This document shows positions 25,997 to 34,657 of a DNA stretch of 64,000 nt, piece by piece; position 1 is the first letter of the stretch; each line of letters opens with the position of its first letter. This DNA is from Immundisolibacter sp049322795. GTDB lineage: Bacteria; Pseudomonadota; Gammaproteobacteria; Immundisolibacterales; Immundisolibacteraceae. The notes under the pieces were generated by a model, which was not told the origin of the DNA, did no database searches, and was given only the letters and a program-made list of their open reading frames with translations. The stretch covers positions 88,198 to 152,197 of the forward strand of contig JBMOQH010000007.1 of NCBI GenBank assembly GCA_049322795.1, given 5' to 3'. A program made the translations under genes and the position numbers.

Positions 25997-26350
25997 ATGC
26001 AACTTTCCGTAACCGCCCTCGACGGCGACCTCGTCCACGTGACGCTCACCGGACGCATGGATACGCTCGGCGCGGACAAAATCGCCCTGCCCTTCACGGC
26101 TGCCGTGGCTGCGCGCATGGCGCTGGTCGCGGTGGATCTGGAGCAGGTCGACTTCCTGGCGTCGGCCGGCCTTCGGCAATTTTTCGCCGGCGCACGCGCT
26201 CAGAAACAGCGTGGCGGCCACGTGGTGTTGGTGGCCCCGCAGCCGGACGTGCGCTCGGTGCTGATGGCCACCGGCGTACCGGCGATCATTCCCGTCTACG
26301 ACACCCTGCCAGAGGCCCTAGCCGCCCTGCGCGACCACGCGGCGCACTGA
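25997..26350 (+). CDS. STAS-domain anti-sigma factor antagonist
   Basis: A 117-residue single STAS domain (RsbV/SpoIIAA type). The phosphorylatable serine lies in VDFLASAGLRQFF, in the expected D-x-L-x-S-A/S-G-L context. It should bind the RsbW-like kinase encoded nearby, which inactivates it by phosphorylation, while the PP2C enzyme reactivates it. No sigma factor gene is adjacent, so the final target may be another protein. Confidence 0.88.
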   Translation: MQLSVTALDGDLVHVTLTGRMDTLGADKIALPFTAAVAARMALVAVDLEQVDFLASAGLRQFFAGARAQKQRGGHVVLVAPQPDVRSVLMATGVPAIIPVYDTLPEALAALRDHAAH

Positions 26351-26486
26351 GGCCAAGCGCCTGGCGGCCACAGGCGCCGGTTGGCCTGCCAGCGTCGCAT
26401 ATTGCAGGACTGCCACCGGAAACGTCCGGCGACGCTGCTAGACTCCCGGCAGTCCATAACCTGCCTCGCATCGAGGGTTAGCAGCG

Positions 26487-26762
26487 ATGAAGACGATGAC
26501 GTCGGCAGAACGCGCCGGCGGCGTGGTCCAGATCAGCCTCACCGGCCGGATGGACATCCCGGGCGTAAAGGACATCGAGGCGCCCTTCACGATCGCGACT
26601 GACGCCCAGGGCGCCTTTGGCTCGACAAGCCAGTCGCTTCTGGATTGTCTCGCCCCGGCCGCGCTGCGCCGGCGACGCGCGAACGCCACCGGGCGGCGGC
26701 AGCGGATTCCGCACCCCCACAGGCCGGACAACGTCTGCAAGGCAACGCGGCATGGAACCTGA
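26487..26762 (+). pseudogene. Truncated STAS-domain remnant
   Basis: The first 30 or so codons (SAERAGGVVQISLTGRMDIPG...APFTIATDA) resemble the intact STAS protein encoded just upstream (VHVTLTGRMDTLG...LPFTAAVAA). The similarity then stops: the conserved serine region is missing and the remaining frame is Arg/Pro-rich, as expected after deletion or frameshift. The frame runs 10 bases into the next gene. I read it as a decayed tandem duplicate; a short expressed peptide cannot be excluded. Confidence 0.55.
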
Positions 26763-27219
26763 AACGCACGGGGAGTCAGGCAAACCGGCTCTGCCGTCGC
26801 GCGCACCCGGCGCCCGGCGCTGCACGCTGCGGGCCGAGTACTCGTCCCTCGCGGAACTCGCCGATTGGTGCGCAGAGATGGCTGGCATCTACCGCCTGAG
26901 CCGCGAGTGCGCCAATGCCGTGGACCTGTGCCTGTCCGAGCTGGTCACGAACGTGATCGACTACGCGTACGCGGCGGACGGCGCAAGTCCCATCCTGGTC
27001 GACGCCAACCTCTACGAGGGCCAGTTCGAAATCACCCTCTGGGACGCCGGGCCGCCGTTCAACCCGCTCGATCATGCCCCGCCACCGGCGGTGACCGATC
27101 TCGCCGAGGTGCGCATCGGGGGCCTCGGTATCGATCTGGTGCGCAAGTTCACCAGCACGGTCGGCTACGCCCGCGTGGGCGCCTGGAACCGGCTGCGTTT
27201 CACACCGATTGCCCAGTGA
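26752..27219 (+). CDS. RsbW-like anti-sigma kinase (HATPase_c_2)
   Basis: A 155-residue ATP-binding serine kinase of the GHKL fold. The N-box is LSELVTNVIDYAY, followed by LWDAGPPFNP (G1 region) and GGLGIDLVRKFTSTV (G2 region). The ATG at 26752 is in frame with the conserved core. It should phosphorylate the STAS protein and sequester a sigma factor or other partner. The phosphatase gene begins four bases after its stop. Confidence 0.87.
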   Translation: MEPETHGESGKPALPSRAPGARRCTLRAEYSSLAELADWCAEMAGIYRLSRECANAVDLCLSELVTNVIDYAYAADGASPILVDANLYEGQFEITLWDAGPPFNPLDHAPPPAVTDLAEVRIGGLGIDLVRKFTSTVGYARVGAWNRLRFTPIAQ

Positions 27220-27223
27220 GCCG

Positions 27224-28429
27224 ATGACCGGGCCCGGCGTCAACGGCAATCCGGCGGGATTCGCGCGTCAGCGCGTGCTGGTGGTCGACGACAACCCGCT
27301 CAACTGCGACCTGCTGGTGCGCCGCCTGAGCCGCATGGGCCTGGAACTGATCGACGTCGCCAACGACGGCGACGAGGCGCTGGACCGCCTGCGGGCGGAA
27401 CCCTACGACCTGGTGCTGCTGGACGTGATGATGCCGGGCCGCGATGGCCACGGCGTGCTCGCCGCCCTGCGCGAGGAAGGCCAGTTGCCGCAGCTGCCGG
27501 TGCTGATGGTGTCCGCCGCCGACGAGATGGCAGGCGTGGTGCGCTGCATCGAAATGGGCGCGCAGGACTACCTCACCAAGCCGATCAACGCGCCGCTGCT
27601 GGAAGCGCGTGTACGCAGCACGATCGAGCGCTCGCTGCTGCGCGACCGCGTCGCCGAGCAGCTGGAGCGTACGCGCCGCGACCTGCTCGCGGCGCGGCGT
27701 CTGCAGCTCGCCATGGTGCCGCCGGACCACCACCAGCCGGGCGAGCATGGCGCGCTGCGCGTAGCCACACGTCTGGCGCCGGCGCGCGAGATCGGCGGCG
27801 ATCTGATCGACCACTTCACGCTCGGCGATGGCCATTACCTGCTGGCGCTGGGCGATGTTTCAGGCAAGGGCGCCGAAGCGGCGCTGTGCATGGCGCGCAC
27901 GGTGAGCCTGCTGCGCGCGCTCGGCCGCCAGCACTGGCAGACGCTGGCGGATCCCGAGCAAGCGGTGGCCGCCATCGTGGCCGACACCAACGAGGCCCTG
28001 TGCGAGGGCAACGACAGCGCCCTGTTCGTGACGCTGTTCGTCGCCATCGCGGACCTTGGCACCGGGCGGCTCAGCTATGCCTGCGCCGGCCATCCGCCGC
28101 CTTACCTGTGTGCCGATGGAGCCGTGCGGGCGCTGGCCGTTGCGCCGGGTCTGCCGGTTGGCGTCATCCCGGGATTTCGCCCGGCCGTCGAGACGGTCGA
28201 CGTACCGCAAGGTGCCTGTCTGCTGGCCTTCTCGGACGGCGTGACCGAAGCAATGAACGCCGACGGCGAGCTGCTCGGCCACGGGCGGCTGGAAGACTTT
28301 CTGAGCGCCTGCACCGACCTGTCGCCCGCCGGCGTTCTGGCGGCGGTCAGCGCCGGCATCGACGCGTTCGTCGTGGACGCCGAGCAGGCGGACGACATCG
28401 CCATGCTGGCCTGGGCGGCTAGCGGCTGA
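27224..28429 (+). CDS. Response regulator with PP2C (RsbU/SpoIIE) phosphatase output
   Basis: A 401-residue protein with an N-terminal receiver domain (VLVVDDNPLNCDLL; phosphoacceptor in VLLDVMMPGRDG; YLTKPINAPLL), a helical linker and a PP2C-type phosphatase domain (EIGGDLIDHF, LGDVSGKGAEAAL, YACAGHPPPYL, LLAFSDGVTEAMN). It should dephosphorylate the STAS antagonist on receipt of a two-component signal. The ATG at 27224 is used; a TTG at 27209 would add five residues. No histidine kinase is adjacent. Confidence 0.93.
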   Translation: MTGPGVNGNPAGFARQRVLVVDDNPLNCDLLVRRLSRMGLELIDVANDGDEALDRLRAEPYDLVLLDVMMPGRDGHGVLAALREEGQLPQLPVLMVSAADEMAGVVRCIEMGAQDYLTKPINAPLLEARVRSTIERSLLRDRVAEQLERTRRDLLAARRLQLAMVPPDHHQPGEHGALRVATRLAPAREIGGDLIDHFTLGDGHYLLALGDVSGKGAEAALCMARTVSLLRALGRQHWQTLADPEQAVAAIVADTNEALCEGNDSALFVTLFVAIADLGTGRLSYACAGHPPPYLCADGAVRALAVAPGLPVGVIPGFRPAVETVDVPQGACLLAFSDGVTEAMNADGELLGHGRLEDFLSACTDLSPAGVLAAVSAGIDAFVVDAEQADDIAMLAWAASG

Positions 28430-28456
28430 AACCCGGCCTGACGCCGTGGCCGCGCC

Positions 28457-30145
28457 TCAGGCGTCGTAGCTGCGCAGCATCCGCCCCGGCCGCACGCCCT
28501 CGCGGTAGGCGCCGTTCTCGAACAGCACCCGGCCGGCGACGATGGTGGCGCGCACGCCGATCGAGCGCGTGACGAAGCGCCGCCCGCCGCCCGGCAGGTC
28601 GTGCGCCCACTCCTTGTCGCCGCAGGCCACGGTGTCCGGGTCGAAGATGACGAGATCCGCCGCCTTGCCGACCGCCAGCACGCCGCGGTCGATGCCGAAG
28701 AACTGCGCCGGGATCGAGGTGAGCTTGCGCACACCCTGCTCCAGCGTGAGCGCGCCCGTCTCGCGCACCCAGCGTTGCAGCAAATGCGTGCTGTAGCCCG
28801 CGTCGCACAGCATGTCGAGATGCGCGCCGGCATCGGAAAGACCGACCAGCAGACGATCGTCCTGCACGAGAGGCGTGGTGTCGGCGGCGTCGTAGTTGAG
28901 CGCCACCAGGTCGAAGGTGGTGCGCAACTCGTCCTCGACGGCGATCTCGACCAGCAGGTCCATCGGATCGCGGCCGCTGGCGTCGGCGAGCTCACGCAGG
29001 CTGCGACCGCTTTTGGCAATGCCCCGCGCCTGTTCGCTCGCGCCGTCGAGCACGGTGAAGCGGCTCCACATGTCGCGCCCGAAGGCCGGGATGTTCTTCA
29101 GATCATCCCGGAACGACTGCCGGAACCGGGGGTCGGCGTACGTGGCGAGCTTCTCGTCGCGCGAGAGGCGCATCACCGGCTGCCAGCTCGGGAACACGCC
29201 CAGGATGTAGGGATTGGCGAGATTGAGCTGAAAGCGCAGCGGCCGGCAGGTGGTTTGCGGCACCGCCATGTCCCAGCCGGTGATGTCCGCCACCGCGGCC
29301 ATGCGCTCCTCGTAGGAATGCGGCTGTTCGGCGGCGTTGACCACGGCCAGCCAGGTCACCGGCCGCGTGCTCTCGCGCACCAGCATCTGCAGGAAATCGT
29401 GCTCCTCGTGGCTGACCACGCCGCCGAGCTTGAGCGTGAGCTCCACGTTGCCGCGCTTGAGGCCGCGCAGCACGCCGCACAGGGCGCGGTGCTCGTCGAG
29501 GCTGGCGTTGCGACACGCCACTGGCTTGCCGAGATACCCGACGTGCACGCCCTCGCGGGTGGTCGAGTAACCGAACGCGCCCGCCTCCATGGCGCCGGCG
29601 AAGGCGCGCGTCATGGCGGCGATCTCGTCCGGATTCGCCGCGCGTTCGAGCGAGGCGTCGCCCATCGCGTAGTGCCGCAGCGGCGTCATGGCCACCAGCG
29701 GCGCCACGTTGATGCCCAGCCCCCGCCGGTCGAGCGCGTCCATGTACTCGCCGAAGTGCTCCCACTGCCAGTCGATGCCGGCGCGCATCACGTCGAGCGG
29801 AATGCCCTCGACGTTCACCAGATCGCCCATCAGGAACTCGCGCATGTCGGCGCGCACCGGCGCCGCGCCGACCCCGCAGTTGCCCATCACGGCGGTGGTC
29901 ACGCCGTGCTCGGCCGAGGGCGTGAGCAGCGCGTCCCAGGCGATTTGCGCGTCGAAGTGCGTGTGCGGGTCGACGAAACCCGGCGCCACCACCTGCCCCC
30001 GAGCGTCGATGCGCTCGACCGCCTCGCCGGCAGGCACCTGCCCCAGGGCGACGATGCGCCCGCCCCTGGCCGCCACACTGCCGGTGTAGGCCGGCGCGCC
30101 GGTGCCGTCGACGATGCGGGCGTTCTCGATCAACAGGTCATACAT
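28457..30145 (-). CDS. N-acyl-D-amino-acid deacylase-family amidohydrolase
   Basis: A 562-residue metal-dependent amidohydrolase (D-aminoacylase group). It has YDLLIENARIVDGTG, the metal motif GFVDPHTHFDAQ, VMGNCGVG, YSTTREGVHVGY, LVGLSDAGAHLDMLCDAGY and the C-terminal LVIFDPDTV segment. The substrate is unknown: the D-aminoacylase label is a family name, and its place next to oxygenase genes suggests an amide or cyclic intermediate. It converges with the phosphatase gene 27 bases away. Confidence 0.88.
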   Translation of the reverse strand: MYDLLIENARIVDGTGAPAYTGSVAARGGRIVALGQVPAGEAVERIDARGQVVAPGFVDPHTHFDAQIAWDALLTPSAEHGVTTAVMGNCGVGAAPVRADMREFLMGDLVNVEGIPLDVMRAGIDWQWEHFGEYMDALDRRGLGINVAPLVAMTPLRHYAMGDASLERAANPDEIAAMTRAFAGAMEAGAFGYSTTREGVHVGYLGKPVACRNASLDEHRALCGVLRGLKRGNVELTLKLGGVVSHEEHDFLQMLVRESTRPVTWLAVVNAAEQPHSYEERMAAVADITGWDMAVPQTTCRPLRFQLNLANPYILGVFPSWQPVMRLSRDEKLATYADPRFRQSFRDDLKNIPAFGRDMWSRFTVLDGASEQARGIAKSGRSLRELADASGRDPMDLLVEIAVEDELRTTFDLVALNYDAADTTPLVQDDRLLVGLSDAGAHLDMLCDAGYSTHLLQRWVRETGALTLEQGVRKLTSIPAQFFGIDRGVLAVGKAADLVIFDPDTVACGDKEWAHDLPGGGRRFVTRSIGVRATIVAGRVLFENGAYREGVRPGRMLRSYDA

Positions 30146-30177
30146 GGCTTGGCACTCCCCCGGAAGGGTTTGGGTGA

Positions 30178-30247
30178 TGTGGGAGCGGCGCCCTCGCCGC
30201 GAACCGTCGGGGGCACTCACCTTCGGCCCGAGGGCGGGCCTCCCACA
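30178..30247. repeat. REP-type inverted pair (BIME-like)
   Basis: A REP-like unit beginning TGTGGGAGCGGCG (30178–30202, with a short GGCG/CGCC-type stem) is followed by a second unit in inverted orientation (30223–30247). The outer ends TGTGGGA and TCCCACA are perfect complements. The TGTGGGAGC...CCGCGA pattern is the classical REP form of Pseudomonas and Xanthomonas relatives. It sits between the amidohydrolase and oxygenase beta genes. No RAYT transposase is in the window. Confidence 0.75.
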
Positions 30248-30258
30248 CGACTGCGGAC

Positions 30259-30753
30259 TCAGACGTGGTACAGGTCGAGCACGGTCGGGACGAAGTCGTT
30301 CATCAGCGTGATGCGCTTGCCGGCGATGCGCCAGCCATCGCCGTCGGCCACCAGCCGGTGCTCGTACAGGCCAAAGAAGGCGCCGGTCTGTTTCTGGCGG
30401 AAGTAGTCGACACGGAAGGACGACGCCAGCGTCATGCGGCCCGGCGCGTGGTCCAGCAGCAGGATGTTGCTGACCTGATGGCAGGTGCGCGGCAGCGGCA
30501 CCGAGGCCGGCGAGGCGCCGGACACGAAGCGCTCCACCCGTTCCAGCAGCCGTCCGCGGCCGACCAAGTACAGCAGCGAGATTTCGCTCTGCGGGTCGGT
30601 GATCTGGGCGTGCTCGCCGACCCAGGACGGCGCCCACAGCACGCAGTCCTCCGCGTACAGCGCCAGCCAGTCCTGCCACTGCTGGCGGTCGAGGTAGTAG
30701 CCCTCGCGGTACAGCAGCTCGCTGCCCGCGGCCAGCAGCTCGGCCCGGCTCAC
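30259..30753 (-). CDS. Ring-hydroxylating oxygenase, beta subunit
   Basis: A 164-residue small subunit of the benzoate/anthranilate dioxygenase group. It has GSELLYREGYYLDRQQWQDWL, SWVGEHAQITDPQSEISLLY, PRTCHQVSNILL and the closing GKRITLMNDFVPTVLDLYHV. It overlaps the alpha subunit gene by ATGA on the minus strand and so is translated with it. It resembles the beta subunit encoded at 54936–55439 and differs more from the one at 19352–19855. Confidence 0.92.
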   Translation of the reverse strand: MSRAELLAAGSELLYREGYYLDRQQWQDWLALYAEDCVLWAPSWVGEHAQITDPQSEISLLYLVGRGRLLERVERFVSGASPASVPLPRTCHQVSNILLLDHAPGRMTLASSFRVDYFRQKQTGAFFGLYEHRLVADGDGWRIAGKRITLMNDFVPTVLDLYHV

Positions 30754-32126
30754 CGTGCCACCCCGGTCGCCTCGGCCTGCCCGCGCTGCATCTGCTCCAG
30801 CCAGCCCTGGTAGACGCCCAGGTACACCGCCTCGCCCTGGATGCCAATGTTGCCGCTGATCGAGTGCAGGGGTTCGATGCCGACCGTGCGCGCCGCGTCA
30901 TCCGGCCCGTCGCGCAGCAGCGCAAGACCCCGGTGGTAGCCCTGGTTCCACTCGACGCTGCGCGCCTGATCGCCGAGCTGACAGCGCTCGTAGATCACCG
31001 TGTCGTCGGGCGTCGCCACGCCGGTGGCGCTGAAGAAATCCTCGTACTGGCGGATGCGCAATGCGCGCGCCGCCGCCGGCTCGCCCTTGGGCGCCAGACA
31101 GAAGGCGTACACCTCGGTCTTGTCCACCGACACCGGGCGCAGCAGGCGCATCTGGAAGGTGGCGCTCTCCACCAGCAGGATGTTGGGGAAGATGGCCACC
31201 ACCCGGCCGCTGACCATCATGTCGGCCTTGGCCTCGCCGAAGCGCTCGGCCATCTGCTGCCACAGCGCGTAGGACGGCCGGTCTTCGCGATTGCCGGCGC
31301 CGCGCAGCCACATGCCGCCGTGGCCGTGCGGGAAGGTGTAGTACGACACCTGCGCATCCGCGTTGATGAAGCTGTTCAGGTCCACCGAGCGGTTGGCGTC
31401 CCTGCCCGCGCGCTTGACGCGGTTCATGACCATGGTGCCGAAGCTCGCGTGCAGGGTCTTGGCGTGATAGATGTCGAGACAGTTCTCGAACACCATCTTC
31501 CAGTTGCCGCCGTAGGTGAAATTGGCGTCGCCGCGGACGACTTCGAGCCCCTGCGGCGACTGGTCGACCCAGGAGTCGATGAACACCGCGGCGCTGCCCA
31601 GATACTCCCGCAGCGGCATCACGTCCGGATTCAGACTGGCGAAGTAGAAGCCGCGGTATTCCTCCAGCCGGGCCACCTGCGGCAGGTCGTGGCTCAGGCT
31701 CCGGAACGCGTCCGTGTAGCCGCCGGCCGCCTCGTCGGCCACCTGCAGACACTTGCCGGTGCTGTCGAACATCCAGCCGTGGTATGGACACTTGTGGCGC
31801 TGCGTGTTGCCGGCCTGGGTGGTGGCCACCGCCGCACCGCGGTGCGCGCAGTGGTTCAGCAGGGCGCGCACCTGCCCATCGCCGCCGCGCTGCAGGATGA
31901 TCGGCGTGCGGCCGACCACGCCGGTGATGAAATCGTGCGGCTGCGGAAGCTGCGCCGCATGACCCACGAACACCCACGAGCGCTCGTAGATGTAGCGCAT
32001 CTCGAGCTCGAACAGCTCCGGGTCACGGAACAGGTCCAGATGCATGCGCAGCACACCCTCCTCGGGCCGGGCATCGACGTAGCGGGAAAAGTCCCGCAGC
32101 GGCCATTCGCGAACACGCGCGTCCAT
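30750..32126 (-). CDS. Rieske ring-hydroxylating oxygenase, alpha subunit
   Basis: A 458-residue catalytic subunit of the benzoate/anthranilate dioxygenase type. The Rieske ligands are in NHCAHRGAAV and KCPYHGWMFD; the mononuclear-iron site is in ENCLDIYHAKTLHASF. The ATG at 32126 has GAGGAGA just upstream and is preferred over an ATG 39 bases earlier. It forms an operon with the beta subunit downstream. No electron-transfer component is encoded nearby. Confidence 0.93.
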   Translation of the reverse strand: MDARVREWPLRDFSRYVDARPEEGVLRMHLDLFRDPELFELEMRYIYERSWVFVGHAAQLPQPHDFITGVVGRTPIILQRGGDGQVRALLNHCAHRGAAVATTQAGNTQRHKCPYHGWMFDSTGKCLQVADEAAGGYTDAFRSLSHDLPQVARLEEYRGFYFASLNPDVMPLREYLGSAAVFIDSWVDQSPQGLEVVRGDANFTYGGNWKMVFENCLDIYHAKTLHASFGTMVMNRVKRAGRDANRSVDLNSFINADAQVSYYTFPHGHGGMWLRGAGNREDRPSYALWQQMAERFGEAKADMMVSGRVVAIFPNILLVESATFQMRLLRPVSVDKTEVYAFCLAPKGEPAAARALRIRQYEDFFSATGVATPDDTVIYERCQLGDQARSVEWNQGYHRGLALLRDGPDDAARTVGIEPLHSISGNIGIQGEAVYLGVYQGWLEQMQRGQAEATGVAR

Positions 32127-32165
32127 TTGTTTCTCCTCGATTATTGCTGTTTCGAATCCAGCCAT

Positions 32166-32199
32166 GCCGCCGGAGAGGTTCTGTCGCCTCTCCGGCGGC
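32166..32199. terminator. 13-bp hairpin between DUF1329 and oxygenase genes
   Basis: GCCGCCGGAGAGG (32166–32178) pairs perfectly with CCTCTCCGGCGGC (32187–32199). It lies between the DUF1329 stop and the oxygenase start, so it may separate or attenuate the two transcripts. There is no U run on the minus strand, so efficiency is uncertain. Confidence 0.6.
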
Positions 32200-32245
32200 T
32201 TTGCGGATTTGGCGTTTCCCGCCTATGCCCGCCTGCCCCTTGGAG

Positions 32246-33691
32246 TCAGCGAATCCCGTATTTGCGCAAACCGGCCGGGGAATAAATGGCTTGGTCGGGC
32301 GGGTTCACGAAATCCGGCGGACCACCACCCCGCGTGGCGCCGACGTTGAAGAAGGCATTCGCCGATGACTGCCGACCGTTGATGACGTCCATGTGGTTGT
32401 CACCCCAGAAGCTCAGCATCGGCACTTCATAGAACTGCAGCAGGTAGCCCTGCGAAACGCGCCAGAGCTGATCCTTCTGGTCGTACATCTCCGCGCCGGC
32501 GCCGGCCCAGCTGTCCTCGTCGTAGTAGACGGCCCGATGCGGCGACAGGTGTCGGAACTTCGGCTTCAGGCGCATCTCGATGACCCAGACGCGGTGCAGT
32601 TCATAGCGGATCGGCTCCGGGTTCAAATGTCCGGCCATGACCAGTTTCTTGAAATCGCCGTTCTCGGGTGCCGCCAATCGATAGCTGTTGTAGGGAATGA
32701 ACACCTCCTTGCGAACCGGTTCGGAATACTCGTACCACTCCTCGTCACCGGTCATCCCATACATGGTGGTGGAATCGGCGGTCCGCAGACCGTCCGAGCC
32801 CGTGCTGGGGCTGTCGTAAAAGCCGATTTCCGGCGCCTTGCGCACGCGCCGCTGTCCGGGGACGTACAAATAGGCGTCGAAGTCCTGGGACGTGAAGTAA
32901 TTGCAACCGGCGTACATGGAGCCAGCCTGACGGGGCGGTTCTATCATTTCCGACGAGCGGCACCACATGGCGCCGCCGTTGCGGGTGAACAACGGATCCT
33001 TGGATTTCTCTTCCGGTGTCATGTACTGGAACAGCAGCGACCGTTCGATCGCCGTCGTCTCGGCGAAGCTGCCGTCAGCGAAGGCATTGAACGCATAACC
33101 GCGCCACACGTACGACTTGCCGAAGAAATACATGCCGTGGTTGTAGACCGCCTCGGCGCCGTTGTTGGGGATCGGAAACGCCACACCGGGGCGGTAGGTG
33201 CTCGTATCGAGACAGCGATACTCCCGATCCGGTCCCGGCGGCGGGTCGCAGAATCGCGTTTTACTGGCGTTCCACACGGAATTTTCGTAATGCCATTGCG
33301 GCACCGCGGCGCTGCGATGCGTCGGATAGACGTTCATGTAAAACGTCTGTGGATACTTCTTCAACAGCGCGATCGTGCCGGGCAACAGGCGATCGGCATA
33401 TTGCCGATAGTTCTGGGCGTTGATGGTGAATAGCGGCTTGTCATCCGCATAGGGATCGATATACCAGTCCCCTTGCTTGTAACCGGCCGGCGGGGTCGCA
33501 ATACCGCCCTCCCAGGCCGGAATCGAGCCATCGGCGTTGCCGGCGCGAATGGCGCCCATCGGCGTCAGCCGCGTACCGGTGAGGCCGATCTCGGCGGCTT
33601 TCTCCGGGGATACCACCGCCGTGGCCGCTGTACTGACCGTAATCAGCAGTCCGCCCGTCAACACACGTATTGCACGTCTTGTCGTATCCAC
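32246..33691 (-). CDS. DUF1329 outer-membrane-associated protein
   Basis: A 481-residue exported protein of the DUF1329 family, which often accompanies DUF1302 proteins in degraders of hydrocarbons, terpenes and steroids. The GTG at 33691 is chosen because AGGAGG lies nine bases upstream; an in-frame ATG at 33733 has no such site. A signal peptide spans about residues 1–26 (ends STAATA). Family stretches include LTGTRLTPMGAIRAGNADGSIPAWEGG, YKQGDWYIDPYADDKPLFTI and YVPGQRRVRKAPEIGFYDSP. Possibly involved in uptake of hydrophobic substrates. Confidence 0.9.
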   Translation of the reverse strand: MDTTRRAIRVLTGGLLITVSTAATAVVSPEKAAEIGLTGTRLTPMGAIRAGNADGSIPAWEGGIATPPAGYKQGDWYIDPYADDKPLFTINAQNYRQYADRLLPGTIALLKKYPQTFYMNVYPTHRSAAVPQWHYENSVWNASKTRFCDPPPGPDREYRCLDTSTYRPGVAFPIPNNGAEAVYNHGMYFFGKSYVWRGYAFNAFADGSFAETTAIERSLLFQYMTPEEKSKDPLFTRNGGAMWCRSSEMIEPPRQAGSMYAGCNYFTSQDFDAYLYVPGQRRVRKAPEIGFYDSPSTGSDGLRTADSTTMYGMTGDEEWYEYSEPVRKEVFIPYNSYRLAAPENGDFKKLVMAGHLNPEPIRYELHRVWVIEMRLKPKFRHLSPHRAVYYDEDSWAGAGAEMYDQKDQLWRVSQGYLLQFYEVPMLSFWGDNHMDVINGRQSSANAFFNVGATRGGGPPDFVNPPDQAIYSPAGLRKYGIR

Positions 33692-33840
33692 TGCGTTTTT
33701 CCTCCTCTTTTTGGTGTGCCGTTTTTCGATCAAGTGGGCTTCGACGCTACGGTTTTCTGCATCGGTGTCGGTGTTCCTGGCCGCGCCCCGCCGGAGGTCT
33801 CGGCATCAACAGGTAGGCGGCGCGCTACCGCTCGTCCGCA

Positions 33841-34647
33841 TCACGGCGCGCTACTGCACGGCCCCTCCAGCGCCTGCCACGTCAAGGCCAATACCCGCGG
33901 CAGCTGCTCGAGCTGCACAAGGTGAGAAGCCCCGTCCAGCACGTCCAGCCGGGCGCCGGGGATGGCATCGCGAAAGGTGTCGCCATAGCCAACCGGGATC
34001 AGGCCGTCCTGGCGGCCCCAGATGAGCAGCGTCGGCGCCTTGATGCGCGGCAGGCGGCGGATCAGGCCCTTGTCCGGGATGGGCCACAGGAACTTGGCGG
34101 CGGCGTTCAGCGTGGACAGGCGCTGGATCAGCACCTCCACCTGCTCGTCCACGTTGTCCGGCAGGGCGCCCAGCAGTTCGGCGATCGGCGACTTCGGATC
34201 GACCAGCACGCGGCCGGCCAGCTCCTGCGGCAGCATGGCGAAGATGTCCGGCATGGGGTCGTTCATGTCGAACAGCCCGGCCGGAGCGATGGCGACCAGC
34301 CGCCCGACGCGGCTGGGGTCATTGGCCGCCAGCTCGCAGGCCATCATGCCGCCCATGGAATGGCCGATGACGTCGGCCCGGTCGATGCGCAGCGCGTCCA
34401 GCAGGTCGTAGTAGCTCAGCACCAGGTCCCACAGGTCGCGCACCTGGCTGATGTCGTTGGACTTCGACGTGCCCGGCAGGAACGGCGCGATCACGCGCCG
34501 GCGCTCGGCCAGCGCGGCCAGATACGGATCCCAGGCGAGACCGCCGGCGCCGTGCAGGAACAGCAGCGGCTCGCCGCTGCCGGCCTCCAGCGTGTCGATG
34601 GCCAGGCGCGCATTGACCTGGTAGGTGTGGGTGGTCGGTTCGGCCAT
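33841..34647 (-). CDS. Alpha/beta-hydrolase
   Basis: A 268-residue alpha/beta-hydrolase. The oxyanion region is LLFLHGAGGLAWDP, the nucleophile elbow is VIGHSMGGMMA (Ser), the acid lies in LLIWGRQDGLIPV and the histidine in LDGASHLVQLEQ. The group includes hydrolases of ring-cleavage products, which fits the setting, but the substrate is not determinable. The ATG at 34647 follows a GAGGA site that overlaps the stop of the upstream oxygenase gene, so the two form one operon. Confidence 0.9.
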   Translation of the reverse strand: MAEPTTHTYQVNARLAIDTLEAGSGEPLLFLHGAGGLAWDPYLAALAERRRVIAPFLPGTSKSNDISQVRDLWDLVLSYYDLLDALRIDRADVIGHSMGGMMACELAANDPSRVGRLVAIAPAGLFDMNDPMPDIFAMLPQELAGRVLVDPKSPIAELLGALPDNVDEQVEVLIQRLSTLNAAAKFLWPIPDKGLIRRLPRIKAPTLLIWGRQDGLIPVGYGDTFRDAIPGARLDVLDGASHLVQLEQLPRVLALTWQALEGPCSSAP

Positions 34648-34657
34648 GCGTGCGTCC

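Noticed and set aside
25403..26221. A longer version of the CoA-binding protein starting upstream of 25864
   Set aside because: The extension would run antisense into the STAS gene and lacks family similarity; the ATG at 25864 fits the conserved N-terminus.
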